51,179 nt of DNA from Candidatus Methylomirabilota bacterium (GCA_035764725.1 DASTYT010000129.1:1-51179), one strand, 5' to 3'; numbered from the stretch's first letter, positions 32,916 through 40,693 are shown. Numbers and translations are program-made. The notes: generated from the letters alone by a model not told the origin.

Positions 32916-34609
32916 CGGCGATTCTCCAGCCAGATCTTCCGTAGCGGGATGTACGGGTCGCCGAGTCCGTTCACCTCGACACTGCGCACGTAGCCCTGGA
33001 AGAGCCGCTCGAACGGGTAGTGCCAGATGGGGATGATCGGCGCGTCGTCGAGGATCGTCTGCTCGGCGCGCCGATACAGATCCATCCGGCGGGCCAGCTC
33101 CTTCTCGCCGCGCGCCTGCACGAGCAAGGTGTCCACCACGGAGTTGGAGTAGCCGGTGAGGTTGCGCGGGCTCCGCGAGTAGAAGAGCCGGAAGAGGAAA
33201 TTATCGGGATCGGGCACGTCGGCGTACCACGCGTAGATGAACATGGGCAGCTTGCCCTCGTTCACCTGCCGGGAGAACGTCGGCCAGTCGGTCTCGTAGC
33301 GCGTCTCGGTCCGGATGCCGACGGCGCCAAGCTGCCGCGACACCGTGTCCAGCTCGCGCTCCAGCCGCTCGCTCCGGGCCCCCGACCAGAACACGATGGT
33401 CGGAAGTCCCCGCCCCTCCGGATAGCCCGCCTCGCGGAGAAGCTCACGCGCCCGCGCGGGGGCATAGCCGAGCGGCTTCAAGTTCGGGTTGTAACCCGGC
33501 AGCCCCAGCGGCAAGATCCCGGACGCGGGCTGAAAACGACCGGTGAAGACGTCCTCGAGCAGGGTGTTCCGATCGATGGCGTGGGCGATGGCGCGGCGCA
33601 CCCGGACGTCGCTCATCGGCTTCATGTGGGTCTGGAGCCCGTAGAAGCGAACGCTGAAGGTGACGCGCCGGACGTACTGGTACCGCGCGTCGTTGACCTT
33701 GCTCCGGCAGACCGGTGGCACCGGGCTCTCGTCCAGCTCGCCGCGGTCGAAGTCACGGCACATCACGTCGCTGAGCTCCCCGGGGAAGATGCGATACACG
33801 ACCCGGGCGAGCCGCGGCGGACCCTCGAAGTAGTCGCGATTCGCCGACAGCACGATCTCCTTCCGGCGCTCCCATCGGACGAACGTGAACGGGCCCGTCC
33901 CTACCGGATGCTGGCCGAAGGCATCGCCCTGCTTCTCGACCACGTCGCGGGGCACGATCTTGGCATGCCCGAGCGCCAGCACGGACACGAAGGGCGTGGA
34001 GGCCTCGCGTAGCGTCACCCGCACCGTATAGCGGTCAGGTGCCTGAAGCCCGCTCACCGTGGGCGCGCGGCCGGCGCGGAATTCCTGGGCACCCTCGATG
34101 CTCGAGAAGAGATCCGCGGCGCCGCTCTGAAACTTCGGGTCCAGGATCCGGCTGAGCGAGAACACGACGTCGTCGGACGTCAACTCGCGGCCGTGGTGGA
34201 ACTTCACCCCCTGGCGCAGTGTGAACGTCCACACGAGCCCGTCTCGCGACGCCCGCCAGAAGCGGGCGAGGGCCGGGGTGATCGTCAGCGTCTGGTCGAA
34301 CTGGACCAGGCCGTCGAAGATCTGCTCGGTGACGGCGCGTCCATAGAGATCGCTGACCCGGACCGGATCCAGCGTGGCGGGATCGTTCCCGAGCGGTCTC
34401 CGGTAGACGCCGGTCTCGCGAGCCGTGCTTCCCGTCGGCTCCTCGGCGTACGCGTGCGGCGCCGCGAGCCCTCCCAGCAGCGCGAGCGCCATCAGGAGCA
34501 AAGGGGGGCCGAGGCCCCCCCTTCCTCCGGCGGGGGCACGATAAAAATGGCTTGCCGCTCCCAAACGAGGTGGCGTGAGGCTAGTCCCCTCCGGCTCCAC
34601 CGTCCGCAT
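32912..34609 (-). CDS. Family 5 extracellular solute-binding protein, probable sensor partner
   Basis: This DppA/OppA-type (SBP_bac_5) protein is up to 565 residues. The mature domain starts near YRRPLGNDPATLDPV and has FTLRQGVKFHHGRELTSDDV, HPVGTGPFTFVRWERR, VRRAIAHAIDRNTLLEDVF and a conserved C-terminal YRRAEQTILDDAPIIPIWHY. The start is uncertain. ATG 34609 gives a very long leader and overlaps the peptide gene by 29 bases; ATG 34492 gives a short signal peptide (MALALLGGLAAPHAYA) but follows a strong hairpin directly; a TTG at 34501 is intermediate. There are no permease genes nearby. It is coupled to a sensor kinase gene by a 4-base overlap, so a sensing role is likely. Confidence 0.85.
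   Translation of the reverse strand: MRTVEPEGTSLTPPRLGAASHFYRAPAGGRGGLGPPLLLMALALLGGLAAPHAYAEEPTGSTARETGVYRRPLGNDPATLDPVRVSDLYGRAVTEQIFDGLVQFDQTLTITPALARFWRASRDGLVWTFTLRQGVKFHHGRELTSDDVVFSLSRILDPKFQSGAADLFSSIEGAQEFRAGRAPTVSGLQAPDRYTVRVTLREASTPFVSVLALGHAKIVPRDVVEKQGDAFGQHPVGTGPFTFVRWERRKEIVLSANRDYFEGPPRLARVVYRIFPGELSDVMCRDFDRGELDESPVPPVCRSKVNDARYQYVRRVTFSVRFYGLQTHMKPMSDVRVRRAIAHAIDRNTLLEDVFTGRFQPASGILPLGLPGYNPNLKPLGYAPARARELLREAGYPEGRGLPTIVFWSGARSERLERELDTVSRQLGAVGIRTETRYETDWPTFSRQVNEGKLPMFIYAWYADVPDPDNFLFRLFYSRSPRNLTGYSNSVVDTLLVQARGEKELARRMDLYRRAEQTILDDAPIIPIWHYPFERLFQGYVRSVEVNGLGDPYIPLRKIWLENRR
34501..34521 (-). terminator. Strong GC hairpin between the 45-residue peptide gene and the binding-protein domain
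   Basis: On the plus strand AAGGGGGGCC-GA-GGCCCCCCCTT is almost perfectly self-complementary. On the transcribed minus strand it is followed by TTTGCTCC. It could be a weak terminator or attenuator reducing expression of the kinase operon relative to the peptide gene. It lies within the longest possible frame of the binding protein, which argues for a start downstream of it. Confidence 0.4.
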
Positions 34610-34718
34610 TACCGATGGCCAGGAAGATCTGGGTGGACTCCGACGTGCCCGACTCGATCACCGGCGCCACCAGCAGGAACGAGGCAAGAACTACCAGCAC
34701 GGCCACGAGCTTCGTCAT
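34581..34718 (-). CDS. 45-residue hydrophobic secreted or membrane micro-peptide under a sigma-54-like promoter
   Basis: This small gene starts at ATG 34718, behind an excellent ribosome binding site (GGAGGG with a 6-base spacer). It encodes a Lys-containing n-region and a hydrophobic core (MTKLVAVLVVLASFLLVAP) followed by a polar, Ser/Thr- and Gly/Asp-rich tail ending NADGGAGGD. This could be a signal peptide releasing a peptide of about 25 residues, or a small single-pass membrane protein. I recognise no family. It lies between the sigma-54 activator gene and the binding-protein/kinase operon, with a sigma-54-like promoter 80 bases upstream and a stem-loop in its leader. Confidence 0.6.
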   Translation of the reverse strand: MTKLVAVLVVLASFLLVAPVIESGTSESTQIFLAIGNADGGAGGD

Positions 34719-34744
34719 TGCTTTCCCTCCCGTGAGGAATGGAT

Positions 34745-34785
34745 CTCCGGGCGGGGGGACCCCCCGATGAGGTCCTCCGCCCGAG
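34745..34785 (-). other. Stem-loop at the predicted 5' end of the micro-peptide mRNA
   Basis: The outer arms CTCCGGGCGG (34745-34754) and CCGCCCGAG (34777-34785) pair with one bulge and enclose an inner GGGG/CCCC hairpin. The predicted transcription start (about 34786) is immediately before it, so the mRNA would begin with this structure, which could stabilise it or control translation. Confidence 0.4.
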
Positions 34786-34796
34786 GGGGAGAATAG

Positions 34797-34812
34797 AGCA
34801 ATTCGGCCGCCA
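34797..34812 (-). promoter_or_regulatory. Putative sigma-54 promoter of the 45-residue peptide gene
   Basis: The minus strand reads TGGCGGCCGAATTGCT: the -24 TGGC and -12 TTGCT are exact, with GG-N10-GC spacing. The predicted start is about 68 bases before the ATG. The gene for a sigma-54 activator ends 205 bases upstream. Confidence 0.62.
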
Positions 34813-35016
34813 TGGCTGCCCGCGTCGGCTCCCTGCGAAACTCCCCGTTTCTCGGCACCTTTCTCGACGCGGAATCGTGGGATCGATGCCCTTGCTGCAC
34901 GATCGGCGGGGCAGGCCCCGAGCGAAGGGGGGGGCACGCAGGCAGAATCGGCAATGGTGACCGACACTTGAGGGACCTGCCCCGCTCGCAGTGCATCGGC
35001 GGCCGGCAGTGCAGCG

Positions 35017-36417
35017 TCAGCGGTCGGGCTCGCTCCGCTTGAGACCCCATCGGGCCATCTTCACCTTGAGCGTATTGCGATGCATGCCGAGCAGCCGGGC
35101 GGCTTCGCTCTGATTCCAGTCGACCCGGTCCAGCACGCGGCACACGATCTGCTGCTCGAAGTGATCGTGGGCTTCCTCGAGATCGAGTGCGCCCGCGGCG
35201 TTGGCGCTCGCGCGGGCGTCGGGAATCATGAACTCGAGCGGCAGGTCGGACAGGCGGATGAGCGGGCCGTCGGCGAGGGCCACGCAGCGCTCGATGACGT
35301 TCTGCAGCTCGCGCACGTTGCCGGGCCACGAGTAGTCCGAGAGGGCGGCGAGCGCCTCCGGCGCGAGGCCGCTCACCGGCTTGCCGAACTGCTGCCGGTA
35401 GCGGCGGATGAAGTGATCCGCAAGGACGCCGATGTCGTCCCGGCGGGCCCGCAGGGGCGGCATGGTCACCCGCACCACGTTGAGGCGATAGAAGAGATCC
35501 TCACGGAACGACTGCGCCGCCACCGCCTGCCGGAGATCGGCGTTGGTGGCGGCGATGATGCGCACGTCGAGCTTCACGGTGTGGGTACCGCCGACCCGCT
35601 CCATCTCGCGCTCCTGGAGCACCCGGAGGAGCTTGGCTTGCATCTCGGGCTTGAGCGAGCCGATCTCATCGAGGAACAGCGTGCCGCCCTGGGCCAGCTC
35701 GAAGCGGCCGAGCTTGCGCTGATAGGCGCCGGTGAACGCGCCCCGCTCGTGCCCGAACAGCTCCGACTCCATGAGCGTGTCGGCGATCGCGGCGGGATTG
35801 ACCGCGACGAAGGGCCGATCCCGGCGCGGCCCTTGGCGGTGGATCGCGCGGGCGAGCAGCTCCTTCCCGGTCCCGCTCTCGCCCGTGATGAGGACGGTGG
35901 CGGTCGTGCGGGCCACCTGGCCGACGAGCGCGGCGAGCTTCCGCATCTCCGGGGACTGCCCCACCATCTCGTAGGTGTCCTCGCGACGGGCGAGCTCCGA
36001 ACGGAGAAACGCCACCTCGCGCTCGAGCGCGCGCTTCTCGAGCGCGCGGCGGATGAGGGCGAGGACCTCATCCTCGTCGAACGGCTTGGTGAGGTAGTCG
36101 AGGGCGCCCAGCTTCATCGCAGACACCGCGGTGCGCACGGTCTTCACTGCGGTGACCAGAATCACGTCGAGCTGCTCGTCCATTCCCTTGATGCGCTCGA
36201 GCACCTCGAGTCCATCCATGCCGGGGAGACGGATGTCGAGCAGGACCAGATCCACCTGACACGAGCGTACGATGTCGAGGGCGTGCTGACCGTCCGGGAC
36301 GTCGAGGACCTCGAACTCGTCCTCGAGAATCAGGCGGAAGGACTCACGCAGACCGTGGTCGTCGTCCACGACCAGGATGGTGGGGCGGATCGGGCGAGCG
36401 GTATCGGCGGCGTCCAC
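35017..36417 (-). CDS. Sigma-54-dependent response regulator (NtrC/GlrR/PrsR class)
   Basis: This 466-residue regulator has a receiver domain (LVVDDDHGLRESF; phosphoacceptor Asp61 in LLDIRLPGMDG; Lys in LTKPFDEDE), an AAA+ domain with Walker A GESGTGKE (179-186) and the sigma-54-contacting GAFTGA loop (226-231), Walker B GGTLFLDEIGSL, the arginine-finger region, and a Fis-type helix-turn-helix at the C-terminus (NQSEAARLLGMHRNTLKVKM). The GTG at 36417 is chosen for the GGAGGA just upstream; a TTG at 36453 is possible. It lies between kinase genes on both sides and several sigma-54-like promoters, so it is the obvious candidate activator for them. Confidence 0.93.
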   Translation of the reverse strand: MDAADTARPIRPTILVVDDDHGLRESFRLILEDEFEVLDVPDGQHALDIVRSCQVDLVLLDIRLPGMDGLEVLERIKGMDEQLDVILVTAVKTVRTAVSAMKLGALDYLTKPFDEDEVLALIRRALEKRALEREVAFLRSELARREDTYEMVGQSPEMRKLAALVGQVARTTATVLITGESGTGKELLARAIHRQGPRRDRPFVAVNPAAIADTLMESELFGHERGAFTGAYQRKLGRFELAQGGTLFLDEIGSLKPEMQAKLLRVLQEREMERVGGTHTVKLDVRIIAATNADLRQAVAAQSFREDLFYRLNVVRVTMPPLRARRDDIGVLADHFIRRYRQQFGKPVSGLAPEALAALSDYSWPGNVRELQNVIERCVALADGPLIRLSDLPLEFMIPDARASANAAGALDLEEAHDHFEQQIVCRVLDRVDWNQSEAARLLGMHRNTLKVKMARWGLKRSEPDR

Positions 36418-36469
36418 ATGTCCTCCGGTCGACTGGGCCCCGCGTCGCCGCAACTATACAGGAAAGCGC

Positions 36470-37252
36470 TCAGCGATGCGCCGTGAATCTCCGCGACGGC
36501 TGCCCGATGTGGATGTGGGCGCCGGTGGAGGAGCCGGGCACCGCCTGCCGCACCGCGATGAACGGGATGTTCTGGCTCTGCAGATAGCTCATCAGCGCCT
36601 GGCCCTCGGCGCTGTCGGGATGGACGGCCACGTCCACCGCGTTGCGATGGTCGAACCCGATGCGGTCGTGCACCGCGCTCTGGCCCAGCGCACTGATGGG
36701 CAAGCTATGACCAAAGCGAGTGCCGAAGAAGCGCTCGACCCGCGGGAGGTCGGCGAGCGTGAAGGCCGCCGTCCCGTTGAAGCGAATGAAGACGCCGGTG
36801 GCCAGATAGCCGCCCGCGGGCAGCGTCGTCTTCGCGATCTCGGCGTGGAGGGCGGCCTCGCCGAGTATCGACTCCCGGATGGTGCTGGCGTCCTTGATCC
36901 AACGATCGGCTTCCGCGACCTTGCGATTCGCCTGGGCGAGCGCCTCTTCGGCGATCTCGACTTCGCGCTTCGAGACGATCTGCCGCTGGTAGAGATCGCG
37001 CCGCACCTCGACCATCTCGGCGAGCGCCTCGGCATCCCGCTGATAGGCGGCGCGCGTGCGCTCGAGGCTCGCGACGTATTCGCGGGTCGTGCGGACGATC
37101 TCGGCGGCCATGCGGTCGGCCTCGGCGGCCTGGCGCGACAAGGCGGGAGAGCGGGAGGTGGGGGTCGTCGATGGCGCGCGACTCTGCGCGGCCACCGGCG
37201 CGACTCCGATGAGGAGCGTGGCGAGCAGCACCGCGGCAAGGACGAACGCCAT
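36470..37252 (-). CDS. Secreted coiled-coil protein with M15-like peptidase signature
   Basis: This is a 260-residue exported protein with a signal peptide (AFVLAAVLLATLLIGVAPVAAQ). Residues from about 40 to 122 form a long coiled coil rich in Glu/Arg/Ala. The C-terminal half has GFDHRNAVDVAVHPDS (His202, Asp207) and GAHIHIG (His246, His248), a spacing like the zinc ligands of D-Ala-D-Ala carboxypeptidase or endolysin-type M15 peptidases. It probably acts on or binds peptidoglycan. ATG 37252 places the signal peptide at the N-terminus; a TTG at 37279 is in frame. The sigma-54 regulator gene follows 52 bases downstream. A CCCTGGC/GCCAGGG hairpin (37281-37302) lies upstream. Confidence 0.7.
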   Translation of the reverse strand: MAFVLAAVLLATLLIGVAPVAAQSRAPSTTPTSRSPALSRQAAEADRMAAEIVRTTREYVASLERTRAAYQRDAEALAEMVEVRRDLYQRQIVSKREVEIAEEALAQANRKVAEADRWIKDASTIRESILGEAALHAEIAKTTLPAGGYLATGVFIRFNGTAAFTLADLPRVERFFGTRFGHSLPISALGQSAVHDRIGFDHRNAVDVAVHPDSAEGQALMSYLQSQNIPFIAVRQAVPGSSTGAHIHIGQPSRRFTAHR

Positions 37253-37460
37253 CGCAACCAATTGTAGCCCGCTGTTCAAGCCCTGGCGAGATGAGGCCAG
37301 GGTCTCACCCCGCCAGTGTCAAGCGCGTGAATTGATTGGGCGCAACCCGCCGCTCCGCGACGCGGGCGCGCGGAGGCGATCTGGGGCTTCGGAACGTGAA
37401 GGATCGCGATCTGACCGATCCGCCCTCGTGGGGGAAGGGCGCTAGGACCTTTAGTGGATG

Positions 37461-37531
37461 CTGACACCGCGTGACGCTGTCGGGGATCCTGACAACTCGC
37501 GAGCGCGAAATCGTTGCGCAGTGTCATGTCG
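37461..37531. promoter_or_regulatory. TGTC/GACA cluster, candidate activator-binding sites
   Basis: Within about 370 bases of intergenic DNA (37280-37650), five copies of TGTC or its complement crowd into 70 bases: CTGACAC at 37461, CTGTCG at 37477, TGACA at 37490, GTGTCA at 37521 and ATGTCG at 37527. TGTC-GGGGATCCT-GACA forms a dyad. They are 35-105 bases upstream of the -24 element at 37566, where sigma-54 activators often bind. The rest of the gap shows no gene. Confidence 0.35.
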
Positions 37532-37565
37532 TGATTCTTCCAGCCCTCTCGCCCCTGCGTCTCCG

Positions 37566-37581
37566 TGGCACACCGCTTGCC
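37566..37581 (+). promoter_or_regulatory. Near-perfect sigma-54 promoter of the lytic transglycosylase gene
   Basis: TGGCACACCGCTTGCC contains TGGCAC-N5-TTGC, matching the -24/-12 consensus at every defined position but the final A/T. The predicted start is near 37592, about 59 bases before the chosen GTG start. Confidence 0.75.
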
Positions 37582-37650
37582 CCTCTACTGGCCTGACAGC
37601 TGGGTAACACCACGCACATCATGAACAAAATCCAGTCGGCAGGAGGACTC

Positions 37651-38313
37651 GTGACCATGCAGGCTATCGCGCTGGCTCGTCGGTTCGCCGAGACTCGCGG
37701 GACGTGGCTGCAGGCGCTGGGCTTCGTGCTTCTCGTCGCCGCCGTGCCCCTCTTCTACATGGGAGGCCTCACGCAGGGCCGTCTCGCTCAGGAGCGCGCC
37801 GATCAGGGCCGGGTCGAGATGGAGCAGAAGATCACCGCGCTCATCGTGGAGCGCAATCCGCAGGCGACCATCCGGGAGTTCGCCGGGTTCCCGCGCACGC
37901 TGCTTGAGGTGAGCCAGGCCGCGGACATCGATTTCCGCATCATCCTGGCCATCGCCGACAAGGAGAGCCAGTTCAATCCGGGCGCGATCGGCAAGTCAGG
38001 CGAGATCGGGCTCATGCAGCTGATGCCCTCCACCGCCGAGCTCGTGGTGAAGCGGCTGGGGCTCGACTACACGCCGCCCGAGATGGGCAAGAACGGCGCC
38101 TACGCCTCGCTGGGCTCTCTGGCCGACCCCAAGTTCAATGTGCGGGTGGGCACCGCCTACCTGCGCTGGCAGATCACGCGCTACGGCTTCAACGCCACCG
38201 CGCTCCGCGCCTATAACCGCAATCCCGACAAGGCCACCGAGAACCGTCCGGCGGATCGCTACGCGGAGGAGGTGAGCTTCCGCTACCTGGCCTTCGCCCA
38301 CACCCTCAGGTAG
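37651..38313 (+). CDS. Membrane-anchored lytic transglycosylase (SLT family)
   Basis: This protein of about 220 residues has an N-terminal transmembrane anchor (ALGFVLLVAAVPLFYMGGL) and a goose-lysozyme-like SLT domain: catalytic Glu in ADKESQFNPGAIGKSGEIGL, then MQLMPSTAE and a C-terminal ALRAYNRNP. It cleaves peptidoglycan glycan strands in the periplasm. AGGAGG at 37641-37646 favours GTG 37651 or ATG 37657 over the upstream ATG 37621. It is transcribed away from the secreted M15-like gene and has a near-perfect sigma-54 promoter, which links cell-wall remodelling to the neighbouring activator. It converges with the QseG-like lipoprotein. Confidence 0.88.
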   Translation: MTMQAIALARRFAETRGTWLQALGFVLLVAAVPLFYMGGLTQGRLAQERADQGRVEMEQKITALIVERNPQATIREFAGFPRTLLEVSQAADIDFRIILAIADKESQFNPGAIGKSGEIGLMQLMPSTAELVVKRLGLDYTPPEMGKNGAYASLGSLADPKFNVRVGTAYLRWQITRYGFNATALRAYNRNPDKATENRPADRYAEEVSFRYLAFAHTLR

Positions 38314-38341
38314 ACCGAGGGGTGGGCACACCGGCCGCCGA

Positions 38342-38890
38342 TCAGCGTGGCGACCGCTCCAGCTCCACCTCGATCCGCTTGAGGCGCTGGAGCTGGCTGC
38401 GCAGGCGGGCCATCTCCTCTTCTCGCACGAGCAGCTCGCTCAGCGTGGCGCGCCACAGCCGGGCGTCCGCCTCGTACGTGCTGCGCGGATACTCGGCGAG
38501 GAGCCGGCCGAAGGTGGCGTAGCTCACGCGATAGTCGCGGAAGGGACTGGTCGGGTCGCACTGGAGCTGGCCCAGGCCGTAGAGGGCGCTCGCTCGCGCC
38601 GGATCGCCGGGGTACTCGCGCACCACGCGCTCGTAGAGCTCACGCGCGGCGAGAGGCTTGCCGTCATGGGCCAGCTCGCCCGCGCGCTCGACGAGCTGCG
38701 CCGGCTCGGTCCGAGACGCACGCGCGGGCATGGGTACGGCCGGGCTCGCAGCGGCGGGCGGCGTGCCGACAGCCGGGCGCGGCTCCCAGGTCACGATGGG
38801 CAGCCAGGCCGGGCGCGCCGTCCAGCTCGCGCAACCTCCACCGGCAACGGCGATCAGCGCGAGGGCGATCGTGAGGCGCGCGCGGCTCAC
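38342..38890 (-). CDS. Small QseG-like lipoprotein with helical repeats
   Basis: This 182-residue predicted lipoprotein starts with GTG at 38890, overlapping the stop of the kinase gene (GTGA). The signal is IALALIAVAGGGC, a slightly degenerate lipobox. After a Pro/Ala-rich linker come TPR-like helices (AGELAHDGKPLAARELYERVV, SALYGLGQLQC) and a C-terminal coiled coil of Arg/Glu/Leu. Its position directly after a GlrK-like kinase, near a sigma-54 response regulator, parallels enterobacterial glrK-qseG-glrR, where QseG is the outer-membrane partner of the kinase. Sequence similarity to QseG itself cannot be judged by eye, so the role is inferred from position. Confidence 0.6.
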   Translation of the reverse strand: MSRARLTIALALIAVAGGGCASWTARPAWLPIVTWEPRPAVGTPPAAASPAVPMPARASRTEPAQLVERAGELAHDGKPLAARELYERVVREYPGDPARASALYGLGQLQCDPTSPFRDYRVSYATFGRLLAEYPRSTYEADARLWRATLSELLVREEEMARLRSQLQRLKRIEVELERSPR

Positions 38891-40347
38891 GCGGCGGCCT
38901 CCAGGTGCGGCAGCGCGCGCGGCAACGTCACCACGAAGGTGGTCCCCTTGCCCAGCTCGGACTCGACCTCGACGCGTCCCCCGTGGGCTTCGACGAAGCC
39001 CTTCACCACTGCGAGGCCGAGCCCCGATCCCTTGCGGCCCGCGTGAGCCTGTCGGTAGGCATCGAAGATACGGGGCAGGGCGTCCGCCGGGATCCCCTCG
39101 CCGGTGTCGGTCAACCGCAGCTCGACCTCCGCGTCCCAGTCCCGCACCTGCGCAGTCACCGACCCCGCCCGCGGGGTGAACTTGAGCGAATTCCCGACGA
39201 GGTTCGTGACCACGCGCATCAGGCCCGCCTCGTCCCCCCACACGGTGAAGTCCGCGCCGCTCGTGGTGGTGGCGAGCGCGACACCGGCCGACTCGGCCTG
39301 CGGGTGGAACTCGTCGAAGGCGCGCGCCACGATCTTCGCGAGGTCCACCGGCTTCCGCTCGAGCGGCATCAAGCGCGCGCGGAGGCGGGTGAACTCGAGG
39401 ATCTGGTTCACCATGCCCAGCATGCGCCCGACGCTGTCGTCGATGACCCGGACCATCTGGAGCTGGCGGGGCGGGAGGGCGCCGCCCGCCCGGCCCTGGA
39501 TCAGGAGCTGCGCAGCGCCCCGCATGCCCGTCAGCGGGTTGCGGAGGTCGTGGGAGATCTGCGAAAAGAAGTCCTCCTTGAGCGCGTCGACCTCTTTCAG
39601 CCGCTCTGCCATGCGGTTGAACGCTCGCCCGAGATCGCCGATCTCATCGCGGCGATCGGTCGGCAGCGGCCCGGTGGCGGCGCCCTCGGCGAGCTGGCGC
39701 GTGGCGGTGGAGAGCTGGCGCAGCGAGCGCGTCATGCGCAGGGCCACGAAGGCGGTGGCGAGGAGCGCCACCACAAGGCTCCCGATGAAGGCCACGATCA
39801 CCGTGGTCCAGGTGCGCGCGGCGAGGGCGGCAGCATCGGACTGGGCGCGCCCGAGCGCGGCGTTCGACGCCGCGGCCAGCTTGACCACGCTCGTCTCCGC
39901 CTGCTCGGCGGCCTCCCGGGCGGTGCGCTCCGAGAGCTGCTGGGCGCGCTCGACCTCGCCCCGCCCCATGAGCACGCGCTCCTGGCCCACGTGCTCGCGG
40001 TAGGTCACGAAGGCGGCCGCCGCGCTCTGGTGCCACTTGAGCTCCTCGGGCGTCACGAGCAGGGTGCCGAGGCGGTCGAGTTCGCTCGCCACGCGGGTGG
40101 CCCGCTCGTTCCAGAGATCGGCGTAGGCGCGGTCGCGCAGCACGAGGTACTTCGCCTCGAGGCGCACGAGGCGGCGGAACGCCTCGGGCAGCCCGCTCGC
40201 GATCTCGATGGCCGGCACCGCGCGCGTGGCGATGTCCCGGTTCACCTCGGCGAGTTGACTCACCGCGACGATGCTCCAGGCGGAGACACCGCCGAGGAGG
40301 AGGATCGCCAGTGCCGAAACCAGGAAGATCTTGGGTGCGAGACGCAT
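38887..40347 (-). CDS. Membrane sensor histidine kinase, GlrK (QseE)-like
   Basis: This 486-residue sensor kinase has a first transmembrane helix at about 8-30, a mostly helical periplasmic domain of about 150 residues (four-helix-bundle type), a second helix at about 181-203 and HAMP at 203-256. HisKA has His266 in FFSQISHDLRNPLTGM, and the HATPase_c domain has LVGNSLKFTPRAGS, DTGEGIP and GSGLGLAVVKGFVEAHGG. SQISHDLRNPLT-type kinases with such helical sensors are typical of GlrK. It is followed at once by a lipoprotein gene. A sigma-54-like promoter lies 27 bases upstream of its ATG, suggesting positive feedback through the regulator. Confidence 0.88.
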   Translation of the reverse strand: MRLAPKIFLVSALAILLLGGVSAWSIVAVSQLAEVNRDIATRAVPAIEIASGLPEAFRRLVRLEAKYLVLRDRAYADLWNERATRVASELDRLGTLLVTPEELKWHQSAAAAFVTYREHVGQERVLMGRGEVERAQQLSERTAREAAEQAETSVVKLAAASNAALGRAQSDAAALAARTWTTVIVAFIGSLVVALLATAFVALRMTRSLRQLSTATRQLAEGAATGPLPTDRRDEIGDLGRAFNRMAERLKEVDALKEDFFSQISHDLRNPLTGMRGAAQLLIQGRAGGALPPRQLQMVRVIDDSVGRMLGMVNQILEFTRLRARLMPLERKPVDLAKIVARAFDEFHPQAESAGVALATTTSGADFTVWGDEAGLMRVVTNLVGNSLKFTPRAGSVTAQVRDWDAEVELRLTDTGEGIPADALPRIFDAYRQAHAGRKGSGLGLAVVKGFVEAHGGRVEVESELGKGTTFVVTLPRALPHLEAAA

Positions 40348-40373
40348 GGAGGTTGTCCTACCGACCTATCGGG

Positions 40374-40389
40374 AGCAAGTGGCGTTCCA
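40374..40389 (-). promoter_or_regulatory. Putative sigma-54 promoter of the GlrK-like kinase gene
   Basis: The minus strand reads TGGAACGCCACTTGCT: the -12 TTGCT is exact, with one mismatch in the -24 part (TGGAAC for TGGCAC) and GG-N10-GC spacing. The predicted start near 40363 leaves a 16-base leader. Confidence 0.55.
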
Positions 40390-40449
40390 GAGGAGGCGAC
40401 CAATGATTCCGAGCAGTTGCCAATCTTGCTGTCGGCGATCCAGCGCCGT

Positions 40450-40495
40450 AAAACGTCCAGGCGCCGCCACTCTATGACGAGTGGTCGGCGCCTGG
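40450..40495 (-). terminator. Strong Rho-independent terminator for the 33-residue peptide gene
   Basis: A stem of 16 base pairs with one bulge (CCAGGCGCCG...CACTC against GAGTG...CGGCGCCTGG), with loop TATGAC on the plus strand, is followed on the minus strand by ACGTTTTA. It lies 48 bases beyond the stop of the micro-peptide gene and isolates its transcript from the kinase gene. Confidence 0.7.
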
Positions 40496-40542
40496 TATCG
40501 AGCGCAGATCACGCCGGGTTGCCGGCGCGACCGGGATTGGTC

Positions 40543-40644
40543 TTAGCGGGCGAAGGCGAGAATGGCCGAGTGCGTGAGGAACATCACCGCGCCCAGCGCC
40601 ATCACTGTCCAGCAGAGCTTCGCGAGGTTCATTCTCTTGGCCAT
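40543..40644 (-). CDS. 33-residue single-pass membrane micro-peptide
   Basis: ATG 40644 is preceded by a textbook ribosome binding site, AAGGAGG with a 5-base spacer. The peptide begins with a basic segment (MAKRMNLAKL), continues as one hydrophobic helix (CWTVMALGAVMFLTHSAIL) and ends FAR. It ends in TAA, rare in this GC-rich DNA. Its own near-perfect sigma-54 promoter (40694-40709) and terminator (40450-40495) predict a monocistronic transcript of about 230 nt. The transcript might also act as a small RNA: in enterobacteria the GlrK/GlrR pair drives the sigma-54-dependent sRNA GlmY. I recognise no known peptide family. Confidence 0.65.
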   Translation of the reverse strand: MAKRMNLAKLCWTVMALGAVMFLTHSAILAFAR

Positions 40645-40693
40645 GACGACCTCCTTGGGAGTTGCGGTTGACTGCCACATGCCCCTAGAAGGG

